Shown: piece after piece, positions 42,423-50,348 of the stretch
Position numbering within the stretch: the first letter of the stretch is position 1
How the letters are laid out: every line of letters begins with the position of its first letter
From: JAALLB01 sp017643495
GTDB lineage: Bacteria; Pseudomonadota; Alphaproteobacteria; Rhizobiales; Rhizobiaceae
DNA length: 64,000 nt
Direction: 5' to 3'
Assembly: GCA_965216105.1 (NCBI GenBank)
Contig: OZ244147.1
Span: forward strand, 1,178,001-1,242,000
The notes under the pieces: generated by a model
The model's database searches: none
What the model saw: the letters and a program-made list of their open reading frames with translations, nothing else
Told to the model about the DNA's origin: nothing
Made by a program: the position numbers and the translations under genes

Positions 42423-42439
42423 GTAACTATTTATGTTAC
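42423..42439. promoter_or_regulatory. Inverted repeat GTAAC-N7-GTTAC at the Rrf2 start codon
   Basis: GTAACTATTTATGTTAC abuts the ATG of the Rrf2 gene (minus strand), and ATGTAAC/ATGTTAC extends the symmetry weakly. Its position would block the ribosome site or the promoter, as in self-repression. No T run follows. Confidence 0.5.
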
Positions 42440-42625
42440 GATTCTTTTCAGGTTTCAAGACTGTTTCTGTCAGGTTTTGGTTTTTTTGCTTTTTCAAGGC
42501 CCTTGCTGCCTTGCTGTACAAGTGTTTTCAGGGATGACGATGAAAACACCTGATGCATTGAATGCGAAAGACATTCGGAATAGTCTCGCTTATCAGACGC
42601 TGTTCATCAAAGGCCTGCCCATTCC

Positions 42626-43867
42626 ATGTTTCCGCTTTCCAATCTTCTCAGAACCTTCGTGCAAAAGGGTTCCCTCACGGTTATTGACCCTGATGGTGCA
42701 CGCCATGTCTTCGCCGGTGAGCCGGGACTGGATGTAACAATGAAACTGCATGACAAGAGCCTGTACTGGTCACTTGTCACCAATGCAGAACTGGCTGCAG
42801 GTGAAGCCTACATGGATGGCAGGATGACCTTCGAGGAAGGCTCCACTCTGCGTGATTTCCTGCAGTTGTTTTCCCACAACCGGCTTTCGCTTGCATCCCA
42901 CCCCGTCCAGCAGATGATCCGCAATTTCAAGATGCGGTTCCGAAAGCGCCAGCAATCGAACCGGCGGGGCCAGGCACAACAGAATGTGTCCCACCACTAT
43001 GATCTCGGCAATTCGTTCTACAAGCTGTTTCTCGACAAGAACATGCTTTACTCGTGTGCCTATTTCCGGGATGAGAATGAAACACTGGAACAGGCCCAAC
43101 GCAACAAGTTGAGACTTCTTGCCTCCAAGCTGGACTTGCAGGAAGGCCAGAAAGTGCTGGATATCGGATGTGGCTGGGGTGATCTGGCTCTCTATCTGGC
43201 TGCCCTGAAAAAAGTGAAGGTTGTCGGTGTCACGCTTTCCAGCGAGCAACAGAAACTAGCCAGCGAGCGGGCGCAGAAGATGGGGCTTTCAGACCTTGTC
43301 GAGTTCCGCCTTCAGGATTACAGGGAAGTGCCCGAGACGTTTGACAGGATTGTTTCGGTCGGCATGTTCGAACATGTGGGCGTTAGCCATTATGACGAGT
43401 TTTTCAAGAAACTGAACGAGTTGATGCCGGATGACGGATTGGCCGTCATTCATTCCATTGGTCACATGTCGCCTCCGGGCATGGCGAGCTCCTGGCTTCG
43501 CAAGTATATTTTCCCCGGGGCCTATTCCCCGGCTCTTTCCGAAGTGTTCGAGGTTATCGAGCAGAACCATTTGTGGTGTACGGATCTGGAATTCCTGAGA
43601 GTTCATTATGCAACAACGCTCAAGCACTGGGTCGACCGGTTTGAGAAAAACCGCGACAAGGTCGTCGAAATGTATGACGAGCGCTTCGCCCGGATGTGGG
43701 AATTCTACCTGATTTCGTGTGAACTGATGTTCCGGACCGGAAGCCAGCTTGTTTTCCACATGCAACTTTCCCGCAACCGTGATGCCGCACCGATTACGAG
43801 GGATTACATCACTGATACCCAGCGTGAGCTTGAGAAGCTGGAAAAGAAAATGAAACTGGAGCTGTAG
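42626..43867 (+). CDS. cfa: Cyclopropane-fatty-acyl-phospholipid synthase
   Basis: A 413-residue SAM-dependent enzyme that converts unsaturated phospholipid acyl chains to cyclopropane forms, often in stationary phase or stress. Motifs: NVSHHYDLGNSFYKLFLDKNMLYSCAYF, SAM loop VLDIGCGWGDLALYLA, SVGMFEHVGVSHYDEFF, and YIFPGAYSP near the end. An N-terminal domain of about 100 residues is present. It stands divergent from the Rrf2 operon with a 203-base gap. A DUF1194 gene follows 3 bases later. Confidence 0.94.
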   Translation: MFPLSNLLRTFVQKGSLTVIDPDGARHVFAGEPGLDVTMKLHDKSLYWSLVTNAELAAGEAYMDGRMTFEEGSTLRDFLQLFSHNRLSLASHPVQQMIRNFKMRFRKRQQSNRRGQAQQNVSHHYDLGNSFYKLFLDKNMLYSCAYFRDENETLEQAQRNKLRLLASKLDLQEGQKVLDIGCGWGDLALYLAALKKVKVVGVTLSSEQQKLASERAQKMGLSDLVEFRLQDYREVPETFDRIVSVGMFEHVGVSHYDEFFKKLNELMPDDGLAVIHSIGHMSPPGMASSWLRKYIFPGAYSPALSEVFEVIEQNHLWCTDLEFLRVHYATTLKHWVDRFEKNRDKVVEMYDERFARMWEFYLISCELMFRTGSQLVFHMQLSRNRDAAPITRDYITDTQRELEKLEKKMKLEL

Positions 43868-43870
43868 GGC

Positions 43871-44614
43871 ATGATGCAGCGATGGCTGGCCGGGAATTCC
43901 CTTCTGACCATCATCGCAATGCTGCTTGTCCTGTTTGGTACGGGGCAACGGGTCAGGGCACAGGATATGTTCTGCGAAGTGGCCCTGGTGTTGGCAATAG
44001 ATGCTTCGTCCAGCGTCAATGAACACGAATACCGGCTGCAAATGGAAGGAACGGCAAGTGCCTTGCTGGACCCGGAAGTTCGCGATGCCATTCTTTCCCT
44101 TGGCGGGGTCTACATTTCCGGGTTTGAGTGGAACGGCCAGTCCAACCAGTCAATGCTGTTTGACTGGACCCATGTGGTTGGTGAGGCTGATATCTCCAGG
44201 CTTGCCCGCCAGATCGTCGATCATGACCGCAATACAACCAAGGCGCCAACCGCACTCGGCAATGCCCTGGGCTATGCCCACCGCCTGATGGCGCGCGCAC
44301 CAATCCGCTGCCTGCGGCAGGTGATCGACGTATCAGGGGACGGTATCAGCAATGATGGAATCCGGCCCGAAGACGTTTACCAGCTTTATGATTTTTCGGA
44401 GATAACCGTTAACGGTCTGGCCATTCTCAATCCATACAGACGGGGAAAGACATTCTACGAAGCGGTTGATGAATATTACATGCGCAGCCTGTTGCGTGGG
44501 CCGGGTGCCTTCATGATTGTTGCTGAAGGCTTTGACGATTTTGCACGGGCCATGAAGGTCAAGCTGTTGAACGAACTTGCTCCAAGTCCGGTCGGGTCAC
44601 TCGGCCGTTGGTAA
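43871..44614 (+). CDS. DUF1194 (VWA-like) exported protein
   Basis: A 247-residue protein with a signal peptide (LLTIIAMLLVLFGTGQRVRAQ) and the DUF1194 pattern CEVALVLAIDASSSVNEHEYRLQMEGTASALLDPEV. It is a VWA-like fold with D-A-S-S-S as MIDAS, then RCLRQVIDVSGDGISNDG and FCEVA/C-type cysteines. The function is unknown; metal-ion-dependent adhesion is possible in the periplasm. It follows cfa by 3 bases and is probably co-transcribed with it. Confidence 0.88.
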   Translation: MMQRWLAGNSLLTIIAMLLVLFGTGQRVRAQDMFCEVALVLAIDASSSVNEHEYRLQMEGTASALLDPEVRDAILSLGGVYISGFEWNGQSNQSMLFDWTHVVGEADISRLARQIVDHDRNTTKAPTALGNALGYAHRLMARAPIRCLRQVIDVSGDGISNDGIRPEDVYQLYDFSEITVNGLAILNPYRRGKTFYEAVDEYYMRSLLRGPGAFMIVAEGFDDFARAMKVKLLNELAPSPVGSLGRW

Positions 44615-44634
44615 TGGCACCTTCTGGTGCAATT

Positions 44635-44703
44635 TTACTTCTTGCTCTTGAACAGCAGTGCAGCGGCAAGGGCAGGGAAGAGTGTTTTCTTCTTTTTACG
44701 CAT
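44635..44703 (-). CDS. Possible 22-residue cationic peptide ORF
   Basis: On the minus strand an ATG with AAGGAG 7 bases upstream opens a frame of 22 codons starting MRKKKKTLFPALAAALLF and ending KSKK, with TAA at 44635-44637. It has basic ends and a hydrophobic middle, like a short membrane-active peptide. The strand is opposite to its neighbours DUF1194 and thyA. No homolog is recognised, and such short frames arise by chance, but the ribosome site and composition are notable. Confidence 0.35.
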   Translation of the reverse strand: MRKKKKTLFPALAAALLFKSKK

Positions 44704-44867
44704 TGCAGAACTCCTTGACCCTGTAGTGTGGGCCAACAGGGTAAACCGATTGTTAAAATCACATATCTGTGCCGGCAGCCATCCGTGGAAAGCATGCCTG
44801 GCCGGATTTCCATCACGCCGAAAGGCGGCTAAAATATGAAAAGAATCCCCAACCGGAGAAAATTGCC

Positions 44868-45662
44868 TTGCGCCAATATCTCGACCTGATGTCGCATGTT
44901 CTTGAAAACGGTACCGACCGGGGGGATCGGACAGGAACGGGTACACGTTCGGTATTCGGCCACCAGATGCGGTTTGACCTGTCGGAAGGGTTTCCCGTCG
45001 TTACCACCAAGAAGCTTCACCTGCGCTCGATCATTATCGAATTGTTGTGGTTTCTGCGGGGGGACACGAATATTGGCTGGCTCAAGGAAAACGGAGTTTC
45101 CATATGGGATGAATGGGCCGACGAGAAAGGTGATCTGGGGCCGGTTTACGGTTACCAGTGGCGATCCTGGCCAACTCCCGACGGCGAGCATGTCGACCAG
45201 ATAAAGGCCTTGGTGAACAGCCTCAAACACAATCCGAATTCCCGCCGTCACATCGTCAGCGCGTGGAACCCGGCGCTGGTGGACGAAATGGCCTTGCCTC
45301 CCTGCCACTGTCTTTTCCAGTTCTATGTGGCGCATGGCAAACTTTCCTGCCAGCTGTACCAGCGCTCTGCGGATATTTTCCTTGGGGTGCCATTCAACAT
45401 CGCATCTTATGCCCTGCTGACAATGATGCTGGCGCAGGTCTGTGACCTTGAGCCGGGAGACTTTGTTCACACGTTTGGCGATGCACACCTGTATCACAAC
45501 CATTTTGAGCAGGCGCGCGAACAGCTTTCACGCGAACCGCTGCCCTTGCCGGTAATGAAAATCAATCCGGATGTGACGGACCTGTTTGCCTTCACATTCG
45601 ACGATTTCACGCTGGAAGGCTACCAGTCCCACGCTCATATCAAGGCGCCAGTGGCGGTCTGA
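44868..45662 (+). CDS. thyA: Thymidylate synthase
   Basis: A 264-residue enzyme, the same length as E. coli ThyA, making dTMP from dUMP with methylene-tetrahydrofolate. The start is the TTG at 44868 (RQYLDLMSHVLENGTDRGDRTGTGT aligns with ThyA N termini), with GGAG upstream. The longer in-frame start at 44769 would add 33 unrelated residues. Active-site Cys146 is in MALPPCHCLFQFYV, with RSADIFLGVPFNIASY following. Dihydrofolate reductase follows 1 base later. Confidence 0.95.
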   Translation: MRQYLDLMSHVLENGTDRGDRTGTGTRSVFGHQMRFDLSEGFPVVTTKKLHLRSIIIELLWFLRGDTNIGWLKENGVSIWDEWADEKGDLGPVYGYQWRSWPTPDGEHVDQIKALVNSLKHNPNSRRHIVSAWNPALVDEMALPPCHCLFQFYVAHGKLSCQLYQRSADIFLGVPFNIASYALLTMMLAQVCDLEPGDFVHTFGDAHLYHNHFEQAREQLSREPLPLPVMKINPDVTDLFAFTFDDFTLEGYQSHAHIKAPVAV

Positions 45663-45663
45663 C

Positions 45664-46182
45664 ATGCCTGATTTCCCTGTAGCCCTTGTCGTCGCAGTGG
45701 CCGAAAACAATGTTATCGGCAATGAAGGTGGCATGCCCTGGAAACTGTCGACGGATCTAAAGCGCTTCAAGCGTGATACAATCGGCAAGCCCATCATCAT
45801 GGGCAGAAAGACTTTCGACAGTATCGGCAAGCCCCTTCCGGGCCGGTTGAACATCGTCATTTCAAGGTCTCCCCATGCCATGGAGGGGACGGTACATGCA
45901 ACCAGTCTTGATTCGGCCCTTTTCATTGCGGAAGGTTGGGCCAGGGAAAACGGGGCGGATGAAATATGCGTGATCGGCGGTGGGCAGATTTATGAAATGG
46001 CCATGCCGGTTGCCGAAAGGCTGTATGTTACACACGTTTTGGCGACGCCCGATGGCGATACACGGTTTCCCGTTATATCAGGCGATGAATGGCAGGTTGT
46101 TTGCCGCGAAGAGGTGCCAAAGGGAGAAAAAGACGACGTGGATACGGTTTACACCGTTTACAACCGGATAAAAACAGGTTGA
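45664..46182 (+). CDS. folA: Dihydrofolate reductase
   Basis: A 172-residue protein with DHFR motifs ALVVAVAENNVIGNEGGMPWKLSTDLKRFK, IIMGRKTFDSIGKPLPGRLNIVISR and DEICVIGGGQIYEMAMPVAERLYVTHV. It regenerates tetrahydrofolate, coupling with ThyA. The ATG at 45664 begins 1 base after the thyA stop. An in-frame start at 45586 lies inside thyA and is rejected. Confidence 0.96.
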   Translation: MPDFPVALVVAVAENNVIGNEGGMPWKLSTDLKRFKRDTIGKPIIMGRKTFDSIGKPLPGRLNIVISRSPHAMEGTVHATSLDSALFIAEGWARENGADEICVIGGGQIYEMAMPVAERLYVTHVLATPDGDTRFPVISGDEWQVVCREEVPKGEKDDVDTVYTVYNRIKTG

Positions 46183-46268
46183 GGCAGGTTGCGCGGCCAA
46201 AACCTTTCACCTTGCCGCCAGACCGGGCAAAAGGTAACCATTGCGAGAAGAAAGCACCGTGTGCCGCA

Positions 46269-46297
46269 TTGAAAGCGCATGGATCGATACTTATAAC
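46269..46297 (+). promoter_or_regulatory. Candidate sigma-70 promoter of hflK
   Basis: TTGAAA (46269-46274) and TATAAC (46292-46297) are spaced by 17 bases, 64 bases before the hflK ATG. The match to consensus spacing is good; no start site is known. Confidence 0.55.
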
Positions 46298-46360
46298 GAA
46301 AACACGATAATACCCGGAAGCGGGCGATTGCGCTCGCGTCAAACAGATTAAGGACATTTC

Positions 46361-47491
46361 ATGGGTTGGAGCAATCAGAGCGGAGGCGGTGGCCCGTGGG
46401 GCGGCGGCAACAATGGGAACAATTCCGGAGGTGGCGGCCCGTGGGGTGGTGGCAACCAGGGTGGCAAACGGCCTTCCGGAGGTGGTGGCGGCGGAAATCC
46501 GCCGGACCTGGAAGACCTGATCCGTCAGGGACAGGACCGCATGAAGAAAATGATGCCTGGTGGTGGCGGGTTTACCCCGCTGACAGTCGGTATTGGTGCT
46601 GTCGTACTGGTTGGCCTTTACCTCATGCAGGCAGTTTACACGATCCAGCCGGACGAACTGGGCGTTGAGCTTCGTTTCGGAAAGCCGAAAACCGAAGTTT
46701 CCGCACCGGGTATCCACATGCACTGGTGGCCGGTTGAAACCTATGAAGTTGTCAATGTTCGCGAGAACCAGATCAATATCGGTTCAACAACCCGTTCGGT
46801 TGCATCCGGTCTGATGCTTTCCGGTGACCAGAACATCGTTGATGTGGCATTTTCAGTGCTTTACCAGGTCGTTCAGCCGAATGAATACCTGTTCGAGGTT
46901 GACGACCCTGAAGGCATGGTTCGCCAGGTTGCAGAAAGTGCGATGCGTGAGGTTGTCGGCAAAAATCCTGCCCAGGACATTTTCCGTGACAACCGTTCCG
47001 GTATCGCTGATGAGGTGCGCAGCATCGTTCAGTCGACACTGGACAGTTATCAGGCTGGCATCCAGATCAATGCGGTAAACATCGAGGATGTGGCGCCGCC
47101 ACCCGAAGTTGCCGATGCGTTTGATGAAGTGCAGCGTGCCGAGCAGAATGAAGACCAGTTCATCGAGGAAGCAAACCAGTATGCCAACCGTGTACTCGGT
47201 GGAGCGCGGGGTGAAGCTGCGCAAATCCGTGAAGATGCGGCAGCCTACAAAAACCGTGTGGTCGAAGAGGCAAAGGGTGAAGCCCAGCGTTTTGTTTCCG
47301 TTTACGACGAATATGCAAAGGCACCGGATGTAACGCGAAAGCGCCTGTTCCTGGAAACAATGGAGAAGGTGTTGCGTGATTCCGACAAGGTGATTGTTGA
47401 ACAAAGTGGTGGCCAGGGTGTCGTGCCTTATCTGCCACTTCCGGAAATCAACAAGCGTGCCAATACCAATTCTACTGGGGGGGCACAATAA
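46361..47491 (+). CDS. hflK: FtsH protease modulator HflK
   Basis: A 376-residue SPFH-family protein. Residues 1-45 are Gly/Trp-rich (repeats of GGGGPWGGG), a membrane helix lies at about 67-90 (LTVGIGAVVLVGLYLMQAVY), then the SPFH/prohibitin domain (YTIQPDELGVELRFGKPKTEVSAPGIHMHWWPVE) and a coiled coil (AEQNEDQFIEEANQYANRVLGGARGEAAQ). With HflC it forms a ring around FtsH and limits its activity. AAGGA precedes the ATG. The stop overlaps the hflC start by one base (TAATG). Confidence 0.95.
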   Translation: MGWSNQSGGGGPWGGGNNGNNSGGGGPWGGGNQGGKRPSGGGGGGNPPDLEDLIRQGQDRMKKMMPGGGGFTPLTVGIGAVVLVGLYLMQAVYTIQPDELGVELRFGKPKTEVSAPGIHMHWWPVETYEVVNVRENQINIGSTTRSVASGLMLSGDQNIVDVAFSVLYQVVQPNEYLFEVDDPEGMVRQVAESAMREVVGKNPAQDIFRDNRSGIADEVRSIVQSTLDSYQAGIQINAVNIEDVAPPPEVADAFDEVQRAEQNEDQFIEEANQYANRVLGGARGEAAQIREDAAAYKNRVVEEAKGEAQRFVSVYDEYAKAPDVTRKRLFLETMEKVLRDSDKVIVEQSGGQGVVPYLPLPEINKRANTNSTGGAQ

Positions 47492-48405
47492 TGGCCAACC
47501 GTACACCTCTAATCCTGATCCTGCTGGCGGCTGTCGCCATCGCGATCTACAGTTCCATCTTTGTCGTGAACGAGCGCGAGCAGGCAATCGTTCTCCGGTT
47601 TGGTGAAATCATCCGCGTTGAAGAAGAGCCGGGCCTCTATTTCAAGGCGCCGCTTGCCTTCGCAGGCCTCGACACAGTGCAGATCGTCGAAGACCGCTTG
47701 CTGCGTTTCGACCTTGACGATATCCGTGTCCAGGTTTCAGGCGGCAAGTTCTATGAGGTTGATGCGTTCCTGACCTATCGTGTCGAAGACCCCCGCCGGT
47801 TCCGTGAACAGGTCTCGGGCAGTTTGCAGCTTGCCGAACAACGGTTGCGTACGCGCCTTGATGCGGCTTTGCGCCGGGTCTACGGCCTGCGCGGTTTCGA
47901 GGCAGCCCTGTCCGAGAAGCGCCAGGAGATGATGTTCGAGGTTCGTGACCAGATCAGCCCCGATGCCAAATCCCTTGGCTTGCAGATTGATGATGTGCGC
48001 ATCCGCCGTACCGACCTGACTGCCGAAGTATCGGACCAGACCTATGCACGGATGAATGCCGAGCGTCTCGCAGAAGCCGAGCGCCTTCGTGCCCGTGGCC
48101 AGGAAGCAGCCCGCCGCATCCGGGCGCGCGCGGATCGCGAGGTTGTGGAAATCAAGGCCGCTGCCCAGCGCGATGCTGAGGTTCTGCGTGGTGAGGGTGA
48201 AGGCGAACGCAATGCGATCTTTGCAGACGCGTTTGGTCGTGATCCGGAATTCTTCGAATTCTATCGTTCAATGAGTGCCTACAGCCAGGCGTTGAACGAC
48301 AGCGGGACAACGATGGTGCTGTCGCCGAATTCCGACTTCTTCCGTTACTTCCAGGATCCGTCCGGTTCACCCCGGCGCCCGGCGGCCGGCAACACGACCC
48401 AGTAG
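47491..48405 (+). CDS. hflC: FtsH protease modulator HflC
   Basis: A 304-residue partner of HflK. It has an N-terminal membrane helix (ILILLAAVAIAIYSSIFVVNEREQAIVLRFG), SPFH domain with YFKAPLAFAGLDTVQIVEDRLLRFD, and a C-terminal helical part rich in Glu/Arg/Ala (AERLAEAERLRARGQEAARRIRARADREVVEIKAAAQRDAE). It starts on the last base of hflK (TAATG), so equal synthesis is expected. Confidence 0.95.
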   Translation: MANRTPLILILLAAVAIAIYSSIFVVNEREQAIVLRFGEIIRVEEEPGLYFKAPLAFAGLDTVQIVEDRLLRFDLDDIRVQVSGGKFYEVDAFLTYRVEDPRRFREQVSGSLQLAEQRLRTRLDAALRRVYGLRGFEAALSEKRQEMMFEVRDQISPDAKSLGLQIDDVRIRRTDLTAEVSDQTYARMNAERLAEAERLRARGQEAARRIRARADREVVEIKAAAQRDAEVLRGEGEGERNAIFADAFGRDPEFFEFYRSMSAYSQALNDSGTTMVLSPNSDFFRYFQDPSGSPRRPAAGNTTQ

Positions 48406-48414
48406 GCGGTCGCG

Positions 48415-48600
48415 GTGTCGGATCTGTTCGTCGCACTCGGTCTTGTACTCGTGATTGAGGGGGTGCTTTATGCAGCATTTCCCGGTGGCATGAGGAACAT
48501 GATCGAGCAGATGGGCGAGATGACAGACCAGAACCTTAGAACCGGCGGGATCGCTGCACTATGTATCGGTGTGGCGATCGTCTGGCTGGTGCGTGGTTAA
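48415..48600 (+). CDS. DUF2065 small membrane protein
   Basis: A 61-residue protein starting at GTG 48415 with two membrane helices: FVALGLVLVIEGVLYAAFPGGM and TGGIAALCIGVAIVWLVRG. This fits DUF2065, which sits beside hflKC or degP in many alphaproteobacteria. It lies 9 bases after hflC and about 145 bases before degP. The function is unknown; a role with the HflKC/FtsH complex is inferred only from its place. Confidence 0.88.
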   Translation: MSDLFVALGLVLVIEGVLYAAFPGGMRNMIEQMGEMTDQNLRTGGIAALCIGVAIVWLVRG

Positions 48601-48744
48601 GCAGCCACTGCACTTGCAGCCGGAAAACATGCTTGCGGGAACACATCGGCGTGATCGCCATTGTTGCCCCGATATTGGCCATTATTGTGAGGCCATGTAA
48701 CAGTGAACAACCTTTTTGGAATACGCAGTGGAGGGTATTCAGGA

Positions 48745-50247
48745 ATGATTTTCAAGAACGTCTTTTCCAGTCTCGGCAAATTGCCGCTGGCAGCAGTCCT
48801 CGCAACTTCCATGCTGGTCGCACCTGTTGGTGTTTCGTCACTTGGAAGCGTTGCCCATGCGCAAGGACCTGCTTCCGTTGCAGACATTGCAGAAGGCCTG
48901 ATGGCGTCAGTCGTGAACATATCGACTGCCCAGAAGGTTACACAACGCAACCGCGGAAATGTGCCCCGTCCGCAATTGCCGGAAGGGTCACCTTTCCAGG
49001 ACTTCTTCAATGACCTGTTTCCGGACAATGACGGCAATAACAGTCCGGTCCCGGGCCCGAAGACCAGACAGTCACTCGGTTCGGGATTTGTGATTGATGA
49101 AGACGGAATCATCATCACAAACAACCACGTGATTGCGGATGCGGATGAAATCACGGTGAATTTCAGCGACGGCAGCAAACTGAGTGCCGAGCTGGTGGGT
49201 ACAGACCCGAAAACCGACATTGCCGTTCTTCGCGTGGAACCCATTACTCCCCTGACGGCAGTTCCGTTCGGAAATTCCGACGAAGCGCGTATCGGCGACT
49301 GGGTGATGGCAATCGGCAACCCTTTCGGCCTCGGTGGTACGGTAACACTAGGTATCGTCTCTGCTGTCGGGCGTGACATTTCATCCGGCCCCTATGACGA
49401 CTTCATTCAGACGGATGCTTCCATCAACCGGGGCAATTCCGGCGGTCCGCTTTTCAACATGCAGGGTGAAGTAATCGGCATCAATACTGCGATCATCTCA
49501 CCGTCTGGTGGATCGATTGGTATCGGCTTTTCTATCCCTGCCAGTCTGGCAACAGGCATTATCGACCAACTTGTCGAGTTTGGTGAGACACGCCGTGGAT
49601 GGCTTGGTGTACAAATCCAGAGTGTTACAGAGGAAATCGCTGAAAGCCTTGGCCTCGAAAAGGCTTCGGGCGCACTTGTAAGCGGTGTTGTCAAAGACGG
49701 CCCCGCCGAAAAAAGCGGCATCCAGTCTGGCGATGTCATCCTGACATTTGACGGCAAGGAAGTTGACCAGATGCGTGATCTGCCGCGCATTGTTGCAGAT
49801 ACCCCTGTCGACAAGACGGTGGACGTGGACATCCTGCGCAAGGGTGAGCGCCAAACCATTGGTGTGACGCTCGGACGCCTGGAAGATGGCGAGAAGAAAC
49901 TCACTTCACTGGCAACCGGCAAGGACGATGAGCCGGAAGAAGAAAAAACGCAGTCCATTCTCGGGCTGACCCTCACCGAACTGACCGAGGAAGCACGCGC
50001 CGACACCAAGATTTCCGAAGATATCGACGGTTTGCTCGTCAAGGAAGTCGAGAGCGGATCTGCTGCCCAGGACAAGGGCATCCAGCCGGGTGAGGTGATT
50101 GTCGAGATCGGCCAGGAACCGGTAACGTCACTGGACGCTGCGGCAACGCAGATCAGTGCGCTCAAGAAAGAAGGGCGAAAGAATGCCCTGTTGATGGTTG
50201 CATCTCCAACGGGTGATATCCGTTTCGTGGTTGTTCGCATCGAGTAG
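48745..50247 (+). CDS. degP: DegP/HtrA-type periplasmic serine protease
   Basis: A 500-residue Do-like protease/chaperone. A signal peptide (FSSLGKLPLAAVLATSMLVAPVGVSSLGSVAHAQ) is followed by the trypsin-like domain with triad His128 (NNHVIAD), Asp158 (KTDIAVLRV) and Ser232 (RGNSGGPLFN). Two PDZ domains follow (near residues 280-360 and 420-495). I prefer the ATG at 48745; the GTG at 48703 would add 14 residues before the signal peptide. It handles misfolded envelope proteins, in keeping with the hflKC neighbours. A strong terminator follows. Confidence 0.92.
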   Translation: MIFKNVFSSLGKLPLAAVLATSMLVAPVGVSSLGSVAHAQGPASVADIAEGLMASVVNISTAQKVTQRNRGNVPRPQLPEGSPFQDFFNDLFPDNDGNNSPVPGPKTRQSLGSGFVIDEDGIIITNNHVIADADEITVNFSDGSKLSAELVGTDPKTDIAVLRVEPITPLTAVPFGNSDEARIGDWVMAIGNPFGLGGTVTLGIVSAVGRDISSGPYDDFIQTDASINRGNSGGPLFNMQGEVIGINTAIISPSGGSIGIGFSIPASLATGIIDQLVEFGETRRGWLGVQIQSVTEEIAESLGLEKASGALVSGVVKDGPAEKSGIQSGDVILTFDGKEVDQMRDLPRIVADTPVDKTVDVDILRKGERQTIGVTLGRLEDGEKKLTSLATGKDDEPEEEKTQSILGLTLTELTEEARADTKISEDIDGLLVKEVESGSAAQDKGIQPGEVIVEIGQEPVTSLDAAATQISALKKEGRKNALLMVASPTGDIRFVVVRIE

Positions 50248-50274
50248 TTGCGGCTGCCGGGAAGTAAAAAACAA

Positions 50275-50303
50275 AAGGCGCTTCATGATGAAGCGCCTTT
50301 TTT
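50275..50303 (+). terminator. Intrinsic terminator of degP
   Basis: An 11-bp perfect stem AAGGCGCTTCA / TGAAGCGCCTT with a 3-base loop is followed by a run of T, 27 bases after the degP stop. On the minus strand TTTTGTTTTTTAC follows, so it may also end the aminotransferase transcript. Confidence 0.93.
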
Positions 50304-50348
50304 ATTGTGCCGGTTTATTTGATCTGATGACTAAAAACCGGGCTGTTG

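Noticed and set aside
41988..42737. Plus-strand frame overlapping the cfa start (ATG 42541)
   Set aside because: It runs out of frame into cfa and mostly lies antisense to the Rrf2 gene; the cfa start at 42626 fits the family.
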